Below are positions 1-9,300 of a stretch of 17,531 nucleotides of DNA, in pieces (within the stretch, counting starts at the first letter, position 1; every line of letters starts with the position of its first letter). The translations under genes were made by a program, and so were the position numbers. The DNA comes from Martensiomyces pterosporus. Its lineage: Eukaryota > Kickxellomycota > Kickxellomycetes > Kickxellales > Kickxellaceae. The notes beneath the pieces were generated by a model, which was given only the letters and a program-made list of their open reading frames with translations, was not told where the DNA came from and made no database searches. The stretch spans positions 23,789 through 41,319 of the forward strand of contig MU604059.1 of the NCBI GenBank assembly GCA_025201845.1. Direction: 5' to 3'.

Positions 1-5
1 GCCAG

Positions 6-2066
6 ATGGACGCCGACGTCGAGATGACTGATGCCTCGGGCTCAGCAGACAGTGGCAGCGGGGCCCAGCGCCAGCCCGGCACCAGGCTCACCGCCAAGGC
101 CATCAACGATGCCTCGGCGTTTGGCTTGGGGCAGCACCAGCACCAGCACCAGCACCAGCCGTTCTCGGCGTCGACTGCTACGTTCCCCAGCACCAGCGAC
201 GCCGGCAGCAGCGGCAGCCTTGCACACATTGTGGCCGCTGCGGCTGCAGCCAGTGGCCAGCGCCTCACATCGCCGTCATTCGGGCCTGCGCCAACAGCAG
301 TTAGCGGCGGGTTGCTGCTCGACACAGACCTCCTGTCCAATCCATCCGCCTCGCTCGGGTTCACCAGCTCTGCACTGGGCTCGTTCGTTGCACCCAGTCT
401 TAGCGATGGCAGGCTGCACGGCATGGTGCCCCCGCATCTGGGCGGGTTCGCTGGGGGTGCGTCGATGACCGCCATTCCCAACGCCAACCCATTCATGCTT
501 CCTGGAAGCGGCCAAGGCCCGATTGCCGATTCCGATCCAATCACTGCTGCGTTCTACAGCGCCTTCGGGCTTTCGGGCAATAGCGCCCCGGTTGGCGGCA
601 GTGCCTCGCACCCGTCGTTTGCGTCATCTCTGCGTCCTGCTGCCTCGGCTGCACAGGGACTGAACCCATCGGCTGCGGCTGCTTTGGCATCGCAGCTGGC
701 CCGCCACCAACTGTCAGTGGCGGCAGCAGCAGCAGCAGCATCGGGACATGTGGGCAGCGAGAAGCCGTCGTGGAACTCGATGGCCATCCCTAACCCGCAG
801 CCCACTCAGCAGCCTTCTGGGTTTTCGAACCGGAACCCGGATACGGGCGACTTGGACTCGATGTTCAAGTCCATCAAGGACAACGAGGCATCGATTCAGA
901 GCCAATCATCAGCACAGCACCAGCATCAGCAACACCAGCAGCAGGGTGGCCGCCGGATTCCGGGTGCTAGTCCCGAGGCCCTGCAGATGCTCTACTTCAG
1001 CCAGCTGGCCAACACCGCCGCTGCGGCTACTACCGAGGGGTCGGTGGCTATCCCGACGTCGGCGGCGCTGGCGGGCGTGTCGAGCGCGCAGTCGTCCCTT
1101 TACGGACTGGGCGTCGCGTCGCGCAACGAGGCAATTCCGCGCACGATTAACCCGAGCGCCATCGACTTGCCTTCGCCCACGGTCATGTCGGGCGGGGAGG
1201 CCATGGCGACGGACGAGCATGCGCCGACGAATAACAAGAAGTCAGTCAAGCGGAGCAGGGCGTCGGGAAGCGCGTCGCGCGGACAGTCGCCACCCAATGG
1301 ACCGTCGCCATCCAGTGCGGCGTCGGCTGCTAAGCGGTCGAAGATCGACGAGACCAATGCGCCGGCGAAGGGTGCCAATGCACCAACCGGCGAGCCCAAT
1401 GCATCTGGCAATCTGCACAAGCTGCAGTCGGCCAAGACGCCTCAGCAGCAGCAGACACAGCAGGCGGGCAGGAAGCCAGCAGCTGGGAGTGGCGGGTCGC
1501 CAAAGCCCAGCACAGCTGCACCAAGTAGCAACCCATCGCTGCCCAGCAACGCTGCCAGCGGCGGAGCTAAGCCCAACGGGAGCAGCCAAGCGGCGGCGAA
1601 CGGCGCTGCGAGCAACAGCAACGGACACCCCCTGGTGTGCTCCAACTGCTCGACCACCACCACCCCGCTGTGGCGTCGCGACCCTGAGGGCAAGCCGCTG
1701 TGCAATGCGTGTGGGTTGTTCTTCAAGCTCCACGGAGTCACGCGTCCGCTGAGCTTGAAGACCAATGTCATTAAGAAGCGCAACCGTACGGGTACGAAGA
1801 AGAACGTAGGCGGCAGCGGACAGGGCCAGCACGCGCCGCCACCGGCTTCGCCCACAAATGCGCCGGCGCCTGCTCCTCCCCCGCAGCACCAGCAGAAGCA
1901 GGCCGCGCCTGTGCAGAGGGTGCCCCTGGTCGCCTCGAACCTGGCTACGCCCGGTGTCCAGCACCAGCACCACGGCCACTCGGTTGTGCCTTCGTCGAAG
2001 CCCCAGCAGCAGCAGCAGGGGATGTACGGCGGACGGCCATTGCCCAACGGCGTCCAGCAGGCTCTT

Positions 2067-2103
<37 letters not shown>

Positions 2104-2198
2104 GACAGGGTGTGCCTGCTGCTAACGGCCAGCAGCCGCAGCTCCCCAGCCACCACCAGCAACAACAGCAGCAATCGCAGCGAAACGTGTCTGCCTAA
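6..2198 (+). CDS. GATA-type zinc-finger transcription factor (AreA/Gat1-like finger), possibly 5'-partial
   Basis: This is a predicted nuclear DNA-binding regulator recognising GATA sites. One class IVa GATA finger is visible: Cys545-X2-Cys548, a 17-residue loop containing [14 protein letters not shown], then Cys566-X2-Cys569 (CNAC). It is followed by [17 protein letters not shown] and a basic IKKRNR tail that contacts DNA. The finger resembles fungal nitrogen regulators of the AreA/Gln3/Gat1 group (family knowledge). The rest is low complexity: Ala/Ser/Gly-rich N-terminal half, a His-Gln run at residues 43-51, basic candidate nuclear-localisation clusters at 411-418 and 443-446, and a Gln-rich C-terminus with 11 consecutive Gln at 689-699. 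The first ATG is only five bases inside the window and no in-frame stop precedes it, so the true start or an upstream exon may lie outside. No AreA N-terminal conserved domain is seen. Assignment to the GATA family is firm; the nitrogen role is inference. Confidence 0.93.
132..158 (+). repeat. CAGCAC repeat encoding alternating Gln-His
   Basis: Nine codons alternate CAG and CAC in frame inside the GATA factor, giving Gln-His repeats at residues 43-51. It is a short coding microsatellite, likely length-variable between strains. Confidence 0.8.
2070..2102 (+). repeat. Pure (CAG)11 polyglutamine tract
   Basis: Eleven uninterrupted CAG codons encode Gln 689-699 of the GATA factor, flanked by further mixed Gln/His stretches. 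Because the tract is pure CAG it is expected to slip and vary in length; such tracts are common in fungal activation domains. Confidence 0.9.
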
Positions 2199-2307
2199 GC
2201 GTTAATTAACAGTATTCCCATGCATAATCCCCCTTTTGTCCTGTACTTTATATTTAAAAATGAAACCCCCTCCAGCATCCATGCGCCTGGCCGCCGACGA
2301 AGAGCAG
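2199..2307. other. Convergent 3' intergenic region (109 bp)
   Basis: The GATA factor (+) and the threonine aldolase (-) end tail to tail with only 109 bases between their stop codons. An AT-rich patch near 2245-2260 is the only plausible 3'-end signal; no perfect AATAAA is present on either strand. The two 3' UTRs probably overlap. Confidence 0.6.
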
Positions 2308-3372
2308 CTAATTGCTGGCCAAAGTCAGCTCCTTGGCGGTCTCCAGGACCAGGTCAATGCACTCGTCGTCGATCTGGTGGTGGATCACGATGCGCGTGCT
2401 GCCGGCGTACGTCGTGCCCATTGTGATGCCCTTGGGCTTCAGAGCAGCCGACAGCTGGTCAGCGGTGGTCTTCGCCTCGGCGTCCTCGATCACCACCATG
2501 TTGGTGTCCACCGGCATCGCTAGCTTGAACCCCAGCTCCTGCAGACCATCAGCCAGACGCTTGGCCCTCGCGTGGGTCTCGCCCATGGCCGGCCAGATGT
2601 GATCGATTGCATAGAGCCCCGCGGCAGCCAGAATGCCGGCTTGGCGCCATCCGCCGCCGAATGCTTTGCGGAAGTGCCTTGCTTTGGCAATGAACGCCTT
2701 GGACCCAACCAGAACAGCGCCTACGGGGCACCCCATGCCCTTCGACAGGCAGAGGTTGAGCGAATCCGCCTCGCTGGCGTATTCCGCCAGAGAGATCCCC
2801 GTTGCAATCGAGGCATTCCACAGCCTTGCTCCGTCCATGTGCACAGGCACGCCCTTCTCTCTAGCAAACTGCCCAATTTCCTTGATATCCTCCAGGGGCA
2901 TGACGACGCCGGTCATTGTGTTCTCCAAGCACACCAGGTGGGTGGGCGCCGCATGTCCGTAGAATGTGTCCTCAATGAATTCCTCCTTCACATCCTCAAG
3001 GGTGAGAGTGAACCCCTTCTTTGGTGCCACCGGCACCATCATGGCGTGGGAGTGGAGCGAGGCGCCGCCCGACTCGTGCTCGAAGATATGCGACTCCCTG
3101 TGGCAGATGAGGGATTCCGGCGGGTTGTGGAGGTGGGTCCGGATCGCGAGCTGGTTCGACATCGTGCTGGAGGTGCAGAATAGGGCGGACTCCTTGCCGC
3201 AGAGCTGGGCCACTCGGCTCTCGAGCTGGTTGACGGTGGGGTCTTCTAAGAAGACGTCGTCGCCCAAGGGGGCATCCAACATCGCTTGCAGCATTGAGGG
3301 GGTCGGCTTGGTTGCAGTGTCGCTGCGCAGGTCCCAGTTGGGCTTCTGTGGAGGCAACTCGATCGAGGTCAT
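2308..3372 (-). CDS. GLY1: Low-specificity L-threonine aldolase, PLP-dependent
   Basis: A fold-type I PLP enzyme that splits L-threonine or L-allo-threonine into glycine and acetaldehyde, giving cytosolic glycine in fungi. The 354-residue length is typical. Visible motifs, numbered from the chosen Met: DLRSDTATKPT near 14-24; GDDVF at 37-41; a His/Glu-rich cofactor region around 91-101; HMDGAR with Asp180 and Arg183; the Schiff-base Lys211 in CLSKGMGCPVG; GGGWRQAG near 239-246; and Arg327 in STRIVIHHQ, expected to bind the substrate carboxylate. The open frame extends ten codons upstream, but the first ATG is at 3372, with A at -3. A TATA-like CATAAAAG and a CCAAT box lie about 110-140 bases upstream. 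A decayed second copy of part of this gene lies at 4804-5038. All key residues are present, so it is probably active. Confidence 0.96.
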   Translation of the reverse strand: MTSIELPPQKPNWDLRSDTATKPTPSMLQAMLDAPLGDDVFLEDPTVNQLESRVAQLCGKESALFCTSSTMSNQLAIRTHLHNPPESLICHRESHIFEHESGGASLHSHAMMVPVAPKKGFTLTLEDVKEEFIEDTFYGHAAPTHLVCLENTMTGVVMPLEDIKEIGQFAREKGVPVHMDGARLWNASIATGISLAEYASEADSLNLCLSKGMGCPVGAVLVGSKAFIAKARHFRKAFGGGWRQAGILAAAGLYAIDHIWPAMGETHARAKRLADGLQELGFKLAMPVDTNMVVIEDAEAKTTADQLSAALKPKGITMGTTYAGSTRIVIHHQIDDECIDLVLETAKELTLASN

Positions 3373-3824
3373 TGTAGGCTGTAGAGTATTGGGTGAAGAC
3401 AAAGCCTGCTTGGTGGTAGTGGGAGAAGAGAGCTGAGGCGAATGCTGAGTGCGTGGTGCCTAGATTCCCGCTTTGGCTGCTCCTTTTATGCTGTTCGGAG
3501 AGATTTAGATTGGCTCACTGAAATGTCTGCTGCTCAGCTTGGTCGATCCTCTCCAGACACGTCTCTACTCGGTGGCACCTCCTCCCACGCCCTACCCTGA
3601 GCGGCTGCTCGGTGACCTGCATGCCCAGCAGTGCCTGTTTCTACACCGCACACACATAATCTCTCCCTCCAGCATGACAAAGGCTGCGGTCAGATGGATT
3701 ATTCGGCAGTACACAGGAGGGAGCTGCGGACTTTGTATTCAGCCACCGGACAGGCAGACATATAGTGAATCACCAGGGGAAAAAAAGAAGCCTACCGAGA
3801 GCGCGCGGCAACGCAGTCAGCTGT
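3373..3824. other. Intergenic: aldolase promoter and 3' flank of the GST kappa gene
   Basis: 452 bases without a convincing gene. The left part holds the aldolase promoter elements (minus strand). The right part should be the 3' UTR of the GST-kappa-like gene; it contains a poly-A run near 3780 (plus strand) but no AATAAA in the minus sense. A plus-strand frame through 3539-3862 lacks an ATG at its start and resembles nothing known. Confidence 0.5.
3483..3513 (-). promoter_or_regulatory. CCAAT box and TATA-like element of the threonine aldolase gene
   Basis: On the minus strand a CCAAT pentamer (3513-3509) is followed about 20 bases later by CATAAAAG (3490-3483). Their order and distance to the ATG at 3372 suit a fungal core promoter with a 5' UTR of roughly 80 bases. 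Assigned by motif and spacing only. Confidence 0.5.
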
Positions 3825-4475
3825 CTACTGGTCAGCACTGCCGGCAAACAGCGTCCTTGTAGGGTAAAACTCCTTGCCTAGGTACTCTGCGATGTGCTCG
3901 AACCGATCCGAGCCAAAGAACAACTGCTCCTCTCCATCGCCCCTCGCTACTCGAAGCGTTGGCGCGCCGAACCCCCTCAGCCTCTTCACTTCCTCCGTAT
4001 TCCTCTTCACTTGCTCTCTAGCTCCCTGATCCTGGGCCGCCAGATCCACCACATCCTCGCTCACAATGCCGTGCAGCGCTTGCTTCAGGTCGTCCAGGGA
4101 CTCAAGCGCTTTCAGCTCGTGGTACTCCTCAAACCACAGACGCTTCAGCGCAGGGAGGAACTTCTCCGGGTGATTGGTCTTCAAGTACTGGAGGATGTGC
4201 AGGGCATTGCGTGTGTCGAAAAGCTTGTTTGCGGGAAAGTCAACGAAGGGCAGCTTGGCCAATTGGGCAATGCGCTGGAGATCGGTGAGGAGGAAGGAGA
4301 GCTTGTAGTCGCAGACTATGTTTTTGGCATTCTGGAGGATCTCGCTGAGAACCACGGGGCGGTACTCGATGCGGACGTCACGCCAGAGAGCTCTGTAGCG
4401 CTCGAGATACTCGAATCCGATGTAGCTGAAGGCGGAGCCGTAGTCGAAGTAGACGATGATTTCTGGGCCACCCAT
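3825..4475 (-). CDS. Kappa-class glutathione S-transferase / HCCA isomerase-like protein (DsbA fold)
   Basis: A 216-residue member of the thioredoxin-fold family that contains GST kappa and 2-hydroxychromene-2-carboxylate isomerase; members bind glutathione and often act in mitochondria or peroxisomes. The N-terminal strand IIVYFDYGSAFSYIGFE matches the GSTK beta1-helix region. Ser14 sits where GSTK has its catalytic Ser. Residues 20-40 (GFEYLERYRALW then a beta strand ending in RP) follow the GSTK pattern. Cis-Pro172 lies in GFGAPTL, and FFGSDR at 187-191 matches the C-terminal glutathione-site signature; the usual insertion is all-helical (about 50-160). The open frame continues 90 codons upstream without similarity, but the ATG at 4475 begins exactly at the family's first strand, has A at -3 and lies about 100 bases after a TATA box. 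No PTS1 (ends ADQ) and no clear presequence. Which reaction it performs cannot be read from the sequence. Confidence 0.88.
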   Translation of the reverse strand: MGGPEIIVYFDYGSAFSYIGFEYLERYRALWRDVRIEYRPVVLSEILQNAKNIVCDYKLSFLLTDLQRIAQLAKLPFVDFPANKLFDTRNALHILQYLKTNHPEKFLPALKRLWFEEYHELKALESLDDLKQALHGIVSEDVVDLAAQDQGAREQVKRNTEEVKRLRGFGAPTLRVARGDGEEQLFFGSDRFEHIAEYLGKEFYPTRTLFAGSADQ

Positions 4476-4566
4476 TTTAATATTATTATCAAACTTGTGC
4501 GGAGGAAGATGTGCTGCTGGAAATTTCAATGAAGTGTCGAGTGGTTCGATTGTTCTGGGTCCGTCT

Positions 4567-4574
4567 CTTTTATA
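4567..4574 (-). promoter_or_regulatory. TATA box (TATAAAAG) of the GST-kappa-like gene
   Basis: A consensus TATAAAAG reads on the minus strand from 4574 to 4567, about 92 bases before the ATG at 4475. It supports starting this protein at 4475, because any start upstream of about 4540 would precede the expected transcription start. Confidence 0.65.
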
Positions 4575-4803
4575 CAGCTTCGCGTCAGCTATTATTTTGC
4601 ATCCTGGAACTGGGCGCAGGGTGTGGGCGCAAAATGGCGGCAGCGGATGCATGGATGTATTAGTAATCGCCAACGCCAAAGCACCAGGGAAGACGCCATA
4701 TGTGATTACTAATCCAAAATGCCGCTTCAAGGGAAGAGCATGCAAGCCAAGAGTCGTTGCAAAGAGTACCTGGACAGCAAGCTGTTTCAGGTGCAGTCAG
4801 GTT

Positions 4804-5038
4804 GCTTGCAGCTTCCAGGATAATGCCGGTGTACTCGCTGTCAATATGATGGTAGGCGAGGGATTCGGGCGGACTGGGGAGGTGCGGGCGGATGGCTGTC
4901 TGGTTGGACAATGTGGTGGGTCTGCGGAAGAGTGCTGCTTCTTTGCTGCGTAAATTGGGCTGCTTGGTGTTCAATGGTGCTTGTCACGATGCCCTTGCCG
5001 TAAAAATCGCCGCCTACGGGTGCAAAACGCATGGCCTG
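4804..5038 (-). pseudogene. Decayed fragment of a second L-threonine aldolase gene
   Basis: The minus strand encodes, in two frames, a stretch clearly matching residues about 29-105 of the neighbouring intact aldolase. One frame gives QAMRFAPVGGDF (intact QAMLDAPLGDDVF) through IEHQAAQ (intact LESRVAQ). The other gives KEAALF, LSNQTAIRPHL and PPESL (intact KESALF, MSNQLAIRTHL and PPESL), ending in ILEAAS for HESGGAS. The switch is near 4951-4955 and equals one extra base. The DNA also aligns directly, for example GAGGGATTC followed by GGCGG near 4858 versus 3109 in the intact gene. The Lys-bearing C-terminal two thirds and the N-terminus are missing, so this cannot be an enzyme. It lies in the same orientation as the intact copy, separated from it by the GST-kappa-like gene, which points to an old local duplication. 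The 3' flank of the relic now supplies the upstream region of that gene. Confidence 0.85.
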
Positions 5039-5265
5039 CTTTTTGCATTCCACAAAATACTCACATATGAACAACTGCATTACGCGACAATAGATGTGCT
5101 CATATGAGAGGTGAGGATATGCTACACCAGCCATCAGCTTTGGAGTCAAACACTGGCCCACCTGCCATTTTAAAATTGAAATCAGGCGTAATATCTAGCG
5201 CTATTGCAGCCATCACAAGCGATTATCTGACTAGGAAAAAAGTGCATATAGCCAGTGTACGAAGC
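5039..5265. other. Intergenic between SDR gene end and aldolase relic
   Basis: AT-rich sequence with no gene. It contains a small inverted repeat, CATATGA at 5064-5070 and TCATATG at 5100-5106. It should carry the SDR 3' UTR, but no AATAAA is seen in the minus sense. No further aldolase similarity could be followed by eye beyond 5038. Confidence 0.45.
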
Positions 5266-6063
5266 TTAGGAGGCATACTGTGAGATTTCTGCTGCGTTCC
5301 AAGAATAGTATTTGCCAGACAGGTCCTTTGTGGCCTCCAGAGCCAGCCGCACGATGACATGGGCAGGCTTCTCAGGAGGCAGCAGGGTGCCAGTGGTGTG
5401 CAGGTCATGGAACTTTGCCAGCTCATCAGGCAGCATGCCCTGGTCGCCCTCTGCGCGGATCTTGGCCTGCATGTCCGTGTCAACGACACCAGGCCTAATG
5501 GCCAACGCCGTGATCCTTGGCTCCTCGACAGAGATAGACTCGGTGAGCATGTTCAGGGCCGCCTTGCTGGCGCAGTACGCCGCCCACCCATGGTACGCAT
5601 GCGAAGCGGCACCCGAGCTGACATTAATGATCCTTCCCTCCGACTCTCTAAGCAGAGGCAAGGCGCGCTGGGTCAGAGCCACGATGCTGAACAGGTTGAC
5701 GTCGAAGTGCCGTTTCCACTCGTCCACAGGCGCATCGGCAAGCTTCTGGATAGGCTCCAGGACACCCGCGTTGTTGATAAGAGCCGCCAGAGGAAGGCCG
5801 GTATTGCGGACCAGCTCAACGGCCTTGTCCAGGTCGCTGTCCTTGGTCATGTCGCCGGCGCAGGCGATGAATTGCGCGCCCTGGGTGGCCACGCTCTGAG
5901 ACTCGGATGCGATGGAAGCAAGGAGCTCGGCTGACCGGGCAAAACCAACCACGGATACGCCGCGCTGGAGAAGAGCAAAACTGATGGCTCTGCCAATGCC
6001 CTTGGAGGCTCCAGTGACGATGGCCACGCTGCCCGCGACCGACTTTATACCAGCTTGGCTCAT
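5266..6063 (-). CDS. Short-chain dehydrogenase/reductase, IRC24/YIR036C (benzil reductase) type
   Basis: A classical 265-residue SDR, expected to be an NADPH-dependent carbonyl reductase in the cytosol. The cofactor motif TGASKGIG is at 17-24, followed by a GFARS strand end near 40-44 (basic residue favouring NADPH), and NNAG at 97-100. The catalytic set is Asn near 123, Ser150, Tyr163 and Lys167 (YCASK), with PGVVDTDM at 191-198. Several stretches resemble the yeast YIR035C/YIR036C group from memory of that family: NAGVLEPIQ, FSIVALTQRALP, WAAYCASKAALN, RPGVVDTDMQ and a late GKYYSWN. Substrates of that group are diketones such as benzil, so the physiological substrate is unknown. ATG at 6063 sits directly before the Rossmann strand, so the start is secure. 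No signal peptide, membrane segment or PTS1 is visible. Confidence 0.93.
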   Translation of the reverse strand: MSQAGIKSVAGSVAIVTGASKGIGRAISFALLQRGVSVVGFARSAELLASIASESQSVATQGAQFIACAGDMTKDSDLDKAVELVRNTGLPLAALINNAGVLEPIQKLADAPVDEWKRHFDVNLFSIVALTQRALPLLRESEGRIINVSSGAASHAYHGWAAYCASKAALNMLTESISVEEPRITALAIRPGVVDTDMQAKIRAEGDQGMLPDELAKFHDLHTTGTLLPPEKPAHVIVRLALEATKDLSGKYYSWNAAEISQYAS

Positions 6064-6314
6064 TGCTAATTCCCGCTATTCGGTGCGAATTTTGTTTACC
6101 CGAGGGTTTGGAACTCGGAAATAAAATGAAAAAGTGATAAATACACAGAGAAAGAATCGGCTGGGAAGCGTCCAGCTGCTTGGGGGCTTTCGTGGGCTCA
6201 ATAATCGCCGCAAAGCGCCTGCTCGGACCGCTGCTCTGCGCGCTGTGCCACCATAGGGAGGATGAGGGGAATTCATGGGAAAAAGACCCACTAGCCATGC
6301 TTGAACCGGATGCA

Positions 6315-6320
6315 TTTATT
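6315..6320 (-). terminator. AATAAA poly(A) signal of the ABCD-like gene
   Basis: AATAAA reads on the minus strand at 6320-6315, about 30 bases after the stop codon at 6350. Its distance suits a short 3' UTR. The SDR promoter must fit in the 286 bases between 6064 and 6349; only weak TATA-like sequences occur there. Confidence 0.6.
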
Positions 6321-6349
6321 GGCTTTGTGTACTCCAGCTCAAATAGAAC

Positions 6350-9300
6350 TCACAGGTTGCTCAACGCTGACGTAAACTCGTCAATTGATGGTGCTGGCGT
6401 CGCCTGCTTGTCCACCGACGTCTTGCTCTGTCTGCCATGAACAGCAGCAGCGGCTGTGGCTGTGGCCACAAAAACACTGGGGGTCGACAGTGCGCCCATC
6501 AGACTCGAAACCGGCGACTCAGACGACGGTACTGTCGAGTCCTGCATGCTTCTTGACGGTGCTCCACGCTGGGCGTACGGGGGCCTTGGGATCCGTGACG
6601 GACTCGAGGCAACAGAGCCTGCCTGGGTCTTCGCCGGCGCTGCGTTTCGGGAGTACATCCGCGGCGACGCATTGCTGCTGCTACTGCTGCTGGCCTCGGC
6701 AGCTAGTGGGTATGAGGGCGTGCTGCTTCCGGCGATCGACCCTGCAAATGCGCTGAACATGCCTGGAGCATCATCCAGCGTTGACAGGTCGGGCGAATCG
6801 CCGTGGCGGCTGAAGGGGCGACTCACAGGACGGTCGGCTTTGCCTGGTGCAGCAGAGGCACCATTAGGCAGCTGCGTGTGCACCTTGTCCGATGTGCCGT
6901 TTTCGCCAGCTTTGAGTGCCGAGTAGCGATGTGCTGCGCCCGTGCTGCGACTCGTAGTTGACCGCTGGTAGGTCCTCGATCTAGCGTACGGGTTCTTGGC
7001 AGGCTGGTTAGCCGCAGATGCAGGTGCCAGCTGGGAAGGCGCATCCTGCAGTGGTGCCTTGTTTGATGGCGTGTCGACTGTGCTGATCTCTGGGATGGGC
7101 AACAGAGGAGCCTCAGGCAAGCGCTCTTCAGAGCCCCCCTCCTCCTCGATCGATTCAATAGCAGGAGCCAGTGCGCTATCTGCAGTGCCGGCAATCGCTG
7201 CATCGTTTTTCCTCAGTTCTTCGTCCGTGTCTGTAGAGTGAGTATTCGTGGCCTGCTTTGCAGCGCTGCCTACACCATGGTTGTCCTCATCAAGAGCAGT
7301 CTGTGCAAGAGACGGCTGGGGCTGCACCTGTTGCACAGCAGTGGCAACTGCAGAGGTGCTGGTCTGCGGCGGCGGTGGCGGCAGTGGCACCGAGGATGTC
7401 GAGGCTAGCGAGTGCGACGAAGACGGAGTCTCGTCCCTACCAGACGACGCACTCCCATTCGGCACATCTGTCCTTGGCACAGCCGGACTAAACGCCGATG
7501 ACTTTGAAAATGCATTGTCGATAGTGAGCATCCTCGTCCTCGTCGCTATAAGCTCTCCACGCGAGGGGGAGAGATCAGACACGCTCGATCTGGTGGTAAG
7601 CGACGGCGACACAGCTCTCGACTGTCTGCGAGACACAGTGCCAGCACCTCCAGGCGTGGACTCGGGTGTCATCAGCCACCGTCTCTCCGTAGTCGAGCAC
7701 TGACTCAGTGTTGATGCTCTCCTCTGCAGCTTGCTTTCCCTTACACTCAGCGACACGCCGCTCCACAGCCAGGTGGGCGGCTCGTCGATGCTGAACGCCG
7801 GCCTCTGCGCGTTGTACCCAAAGGAGCAGAATGACCACTTGCTGGGGTCCTTTACCGACAGCCTTAGGACCCTAGTGAACTCGCCAATACTGGCCAAGTA
7901 CCCGTCGCCATTTGCGGCGCTTCCAAGCGACGCCTCGAACGGGTCGTTTTCAGACATCACCAGCAGGGTGATCTGGTGCTGCCTAGCGGCATTAAACAGC
8001 TGGCGGACCTGGTCGGGGGTGAGCGAGTTCAGTGCATCGTCAACAAAGGCAAACCGGGGGCTGTGGTAGACCAAGCGGCAGATAGCCAGGGAATAGAGCT
8101 CCTCCGCCGAGAGAGCTTTTGACCAATCCAACACGCGCCCCCAGTCACCATCCACCTTCTCCAAGAGACACTCAACGCCCAAATACCTCAGGATGGCGGC
8201 GAGGTGGTGCTCTGTGACGCCTCGCTTGACGGACTGTGTCTTGTCGTGTGGGAAAATGATCTGGTCCCACAGCGAGCTGCCAGGCTTGATGTAGGGCTTT
8301 GCCACAACATGCATAATCGAGCTGTGCAGTTTGGGACATGCGAGGACGCCACTTCGCAGCGGCCAAATGCCCATTGCTACTTTGCATATGGATGTGCGGT
8401 GCTGGTGTGTGGACCCGACGACCAGACAATGGTGCCCGCGGTCAACTCGCAGTGTTAGTGCGGCGAAGTACAGGCGGGGTGGCGTTTGTGGGCTCGACAC
8501 TTCTACTTGCTCGAAAATTATTGATTCGTCGCTGTCCCTGCGAGCTGGCCCAGCTGTCGTCCCCTGTGCTGCAGCTGGTGTGGATGAATCGTAGATTACC
8601 TGGATGCCCAGGAAGCCACTGCTGCCGCCTGCCGGGTTGGCCGCTGAAACGCCGTTTGACATCGTGTCGGAGTCTGAATTACAATACGTGCAGTGGGCAG
8701 TGCCGCCTAGCAGAAAGGATGTTGGCAAAGTTGGTGGAGTACGTGGTGGAGTACAGCCGCCAGTACCCGAGTCGAGCAAATCAGCAGAACAGCAGGATGA
8801 TCGCGAACTGCCGTTGTCGTCGTTGTCGCCGGTGGTGCTAGCGGGTATGCCGGGCTGAAGGTCCGAATCAGCAATCGTGGCCTGGGCAGTGTCGCTGCGG
8901 TTGCTATGTGAGAACTCAAAACTATAAAGCCGTGCAGTACGAAGAGGGCTGTTGGCAAAAGCGAGAGAGAGCGAAAGGGAAAAGCAGGCAGGTGCCTTTC
9001 CGCTTTCCTTGCTCCTTTTCGCCAACGAAACCTTCATCGCCGCTCTTTGTGGCTTGCCGCCTGCCTCTGCACTTGTTTGTTGTTTTGGTTGCGTGGTTGT
9101 TAGGTCGCAGGCAACAATGAGTGGTGTTAAACGGGCAATTATTGCAATTGGCCACTGCGCCCAGGAGATTAAGAAGATCAAGACGTTCAGCAGTACTGGA
9201 TTGCTGCTGCTGTACCCAGGGCTGCTAGAGGTGCCTAGTGATCCGGGTGGTATTGACGGGAGCCCGTTGCACGCCTGCGCCGGTCCATGTGATGATCTAC

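Noticed and set aside
748..1752. Plus-strand 334-codon overlapping frame
   Set aside because: Arg/Ser-rich out-of-frame shadow of the GATA factor created by GC-rich codons.
1242..2174. Minus-strand 310-codon frame opposite the GATA factor
   Set aside because: It is the antisense of CAG/CAC-rich coding sequence (Leu-rich shadow) with no family resemblance; the plus strand carries an unmistakable GATA finger.
3373..3402. Ten-codon upstream extension of threonine aldolase
   Set aside because: It would start with TTG; the first ATG is at 3372 with a good context.
4476..4745. N-terminal extension of the GST-kappa-like protein by about 90 codons
   Set aside because: It begins at a TTG codon, contains the TATA box and has no similarity; the family's first beta strand begins directly after the ATG at 4475.
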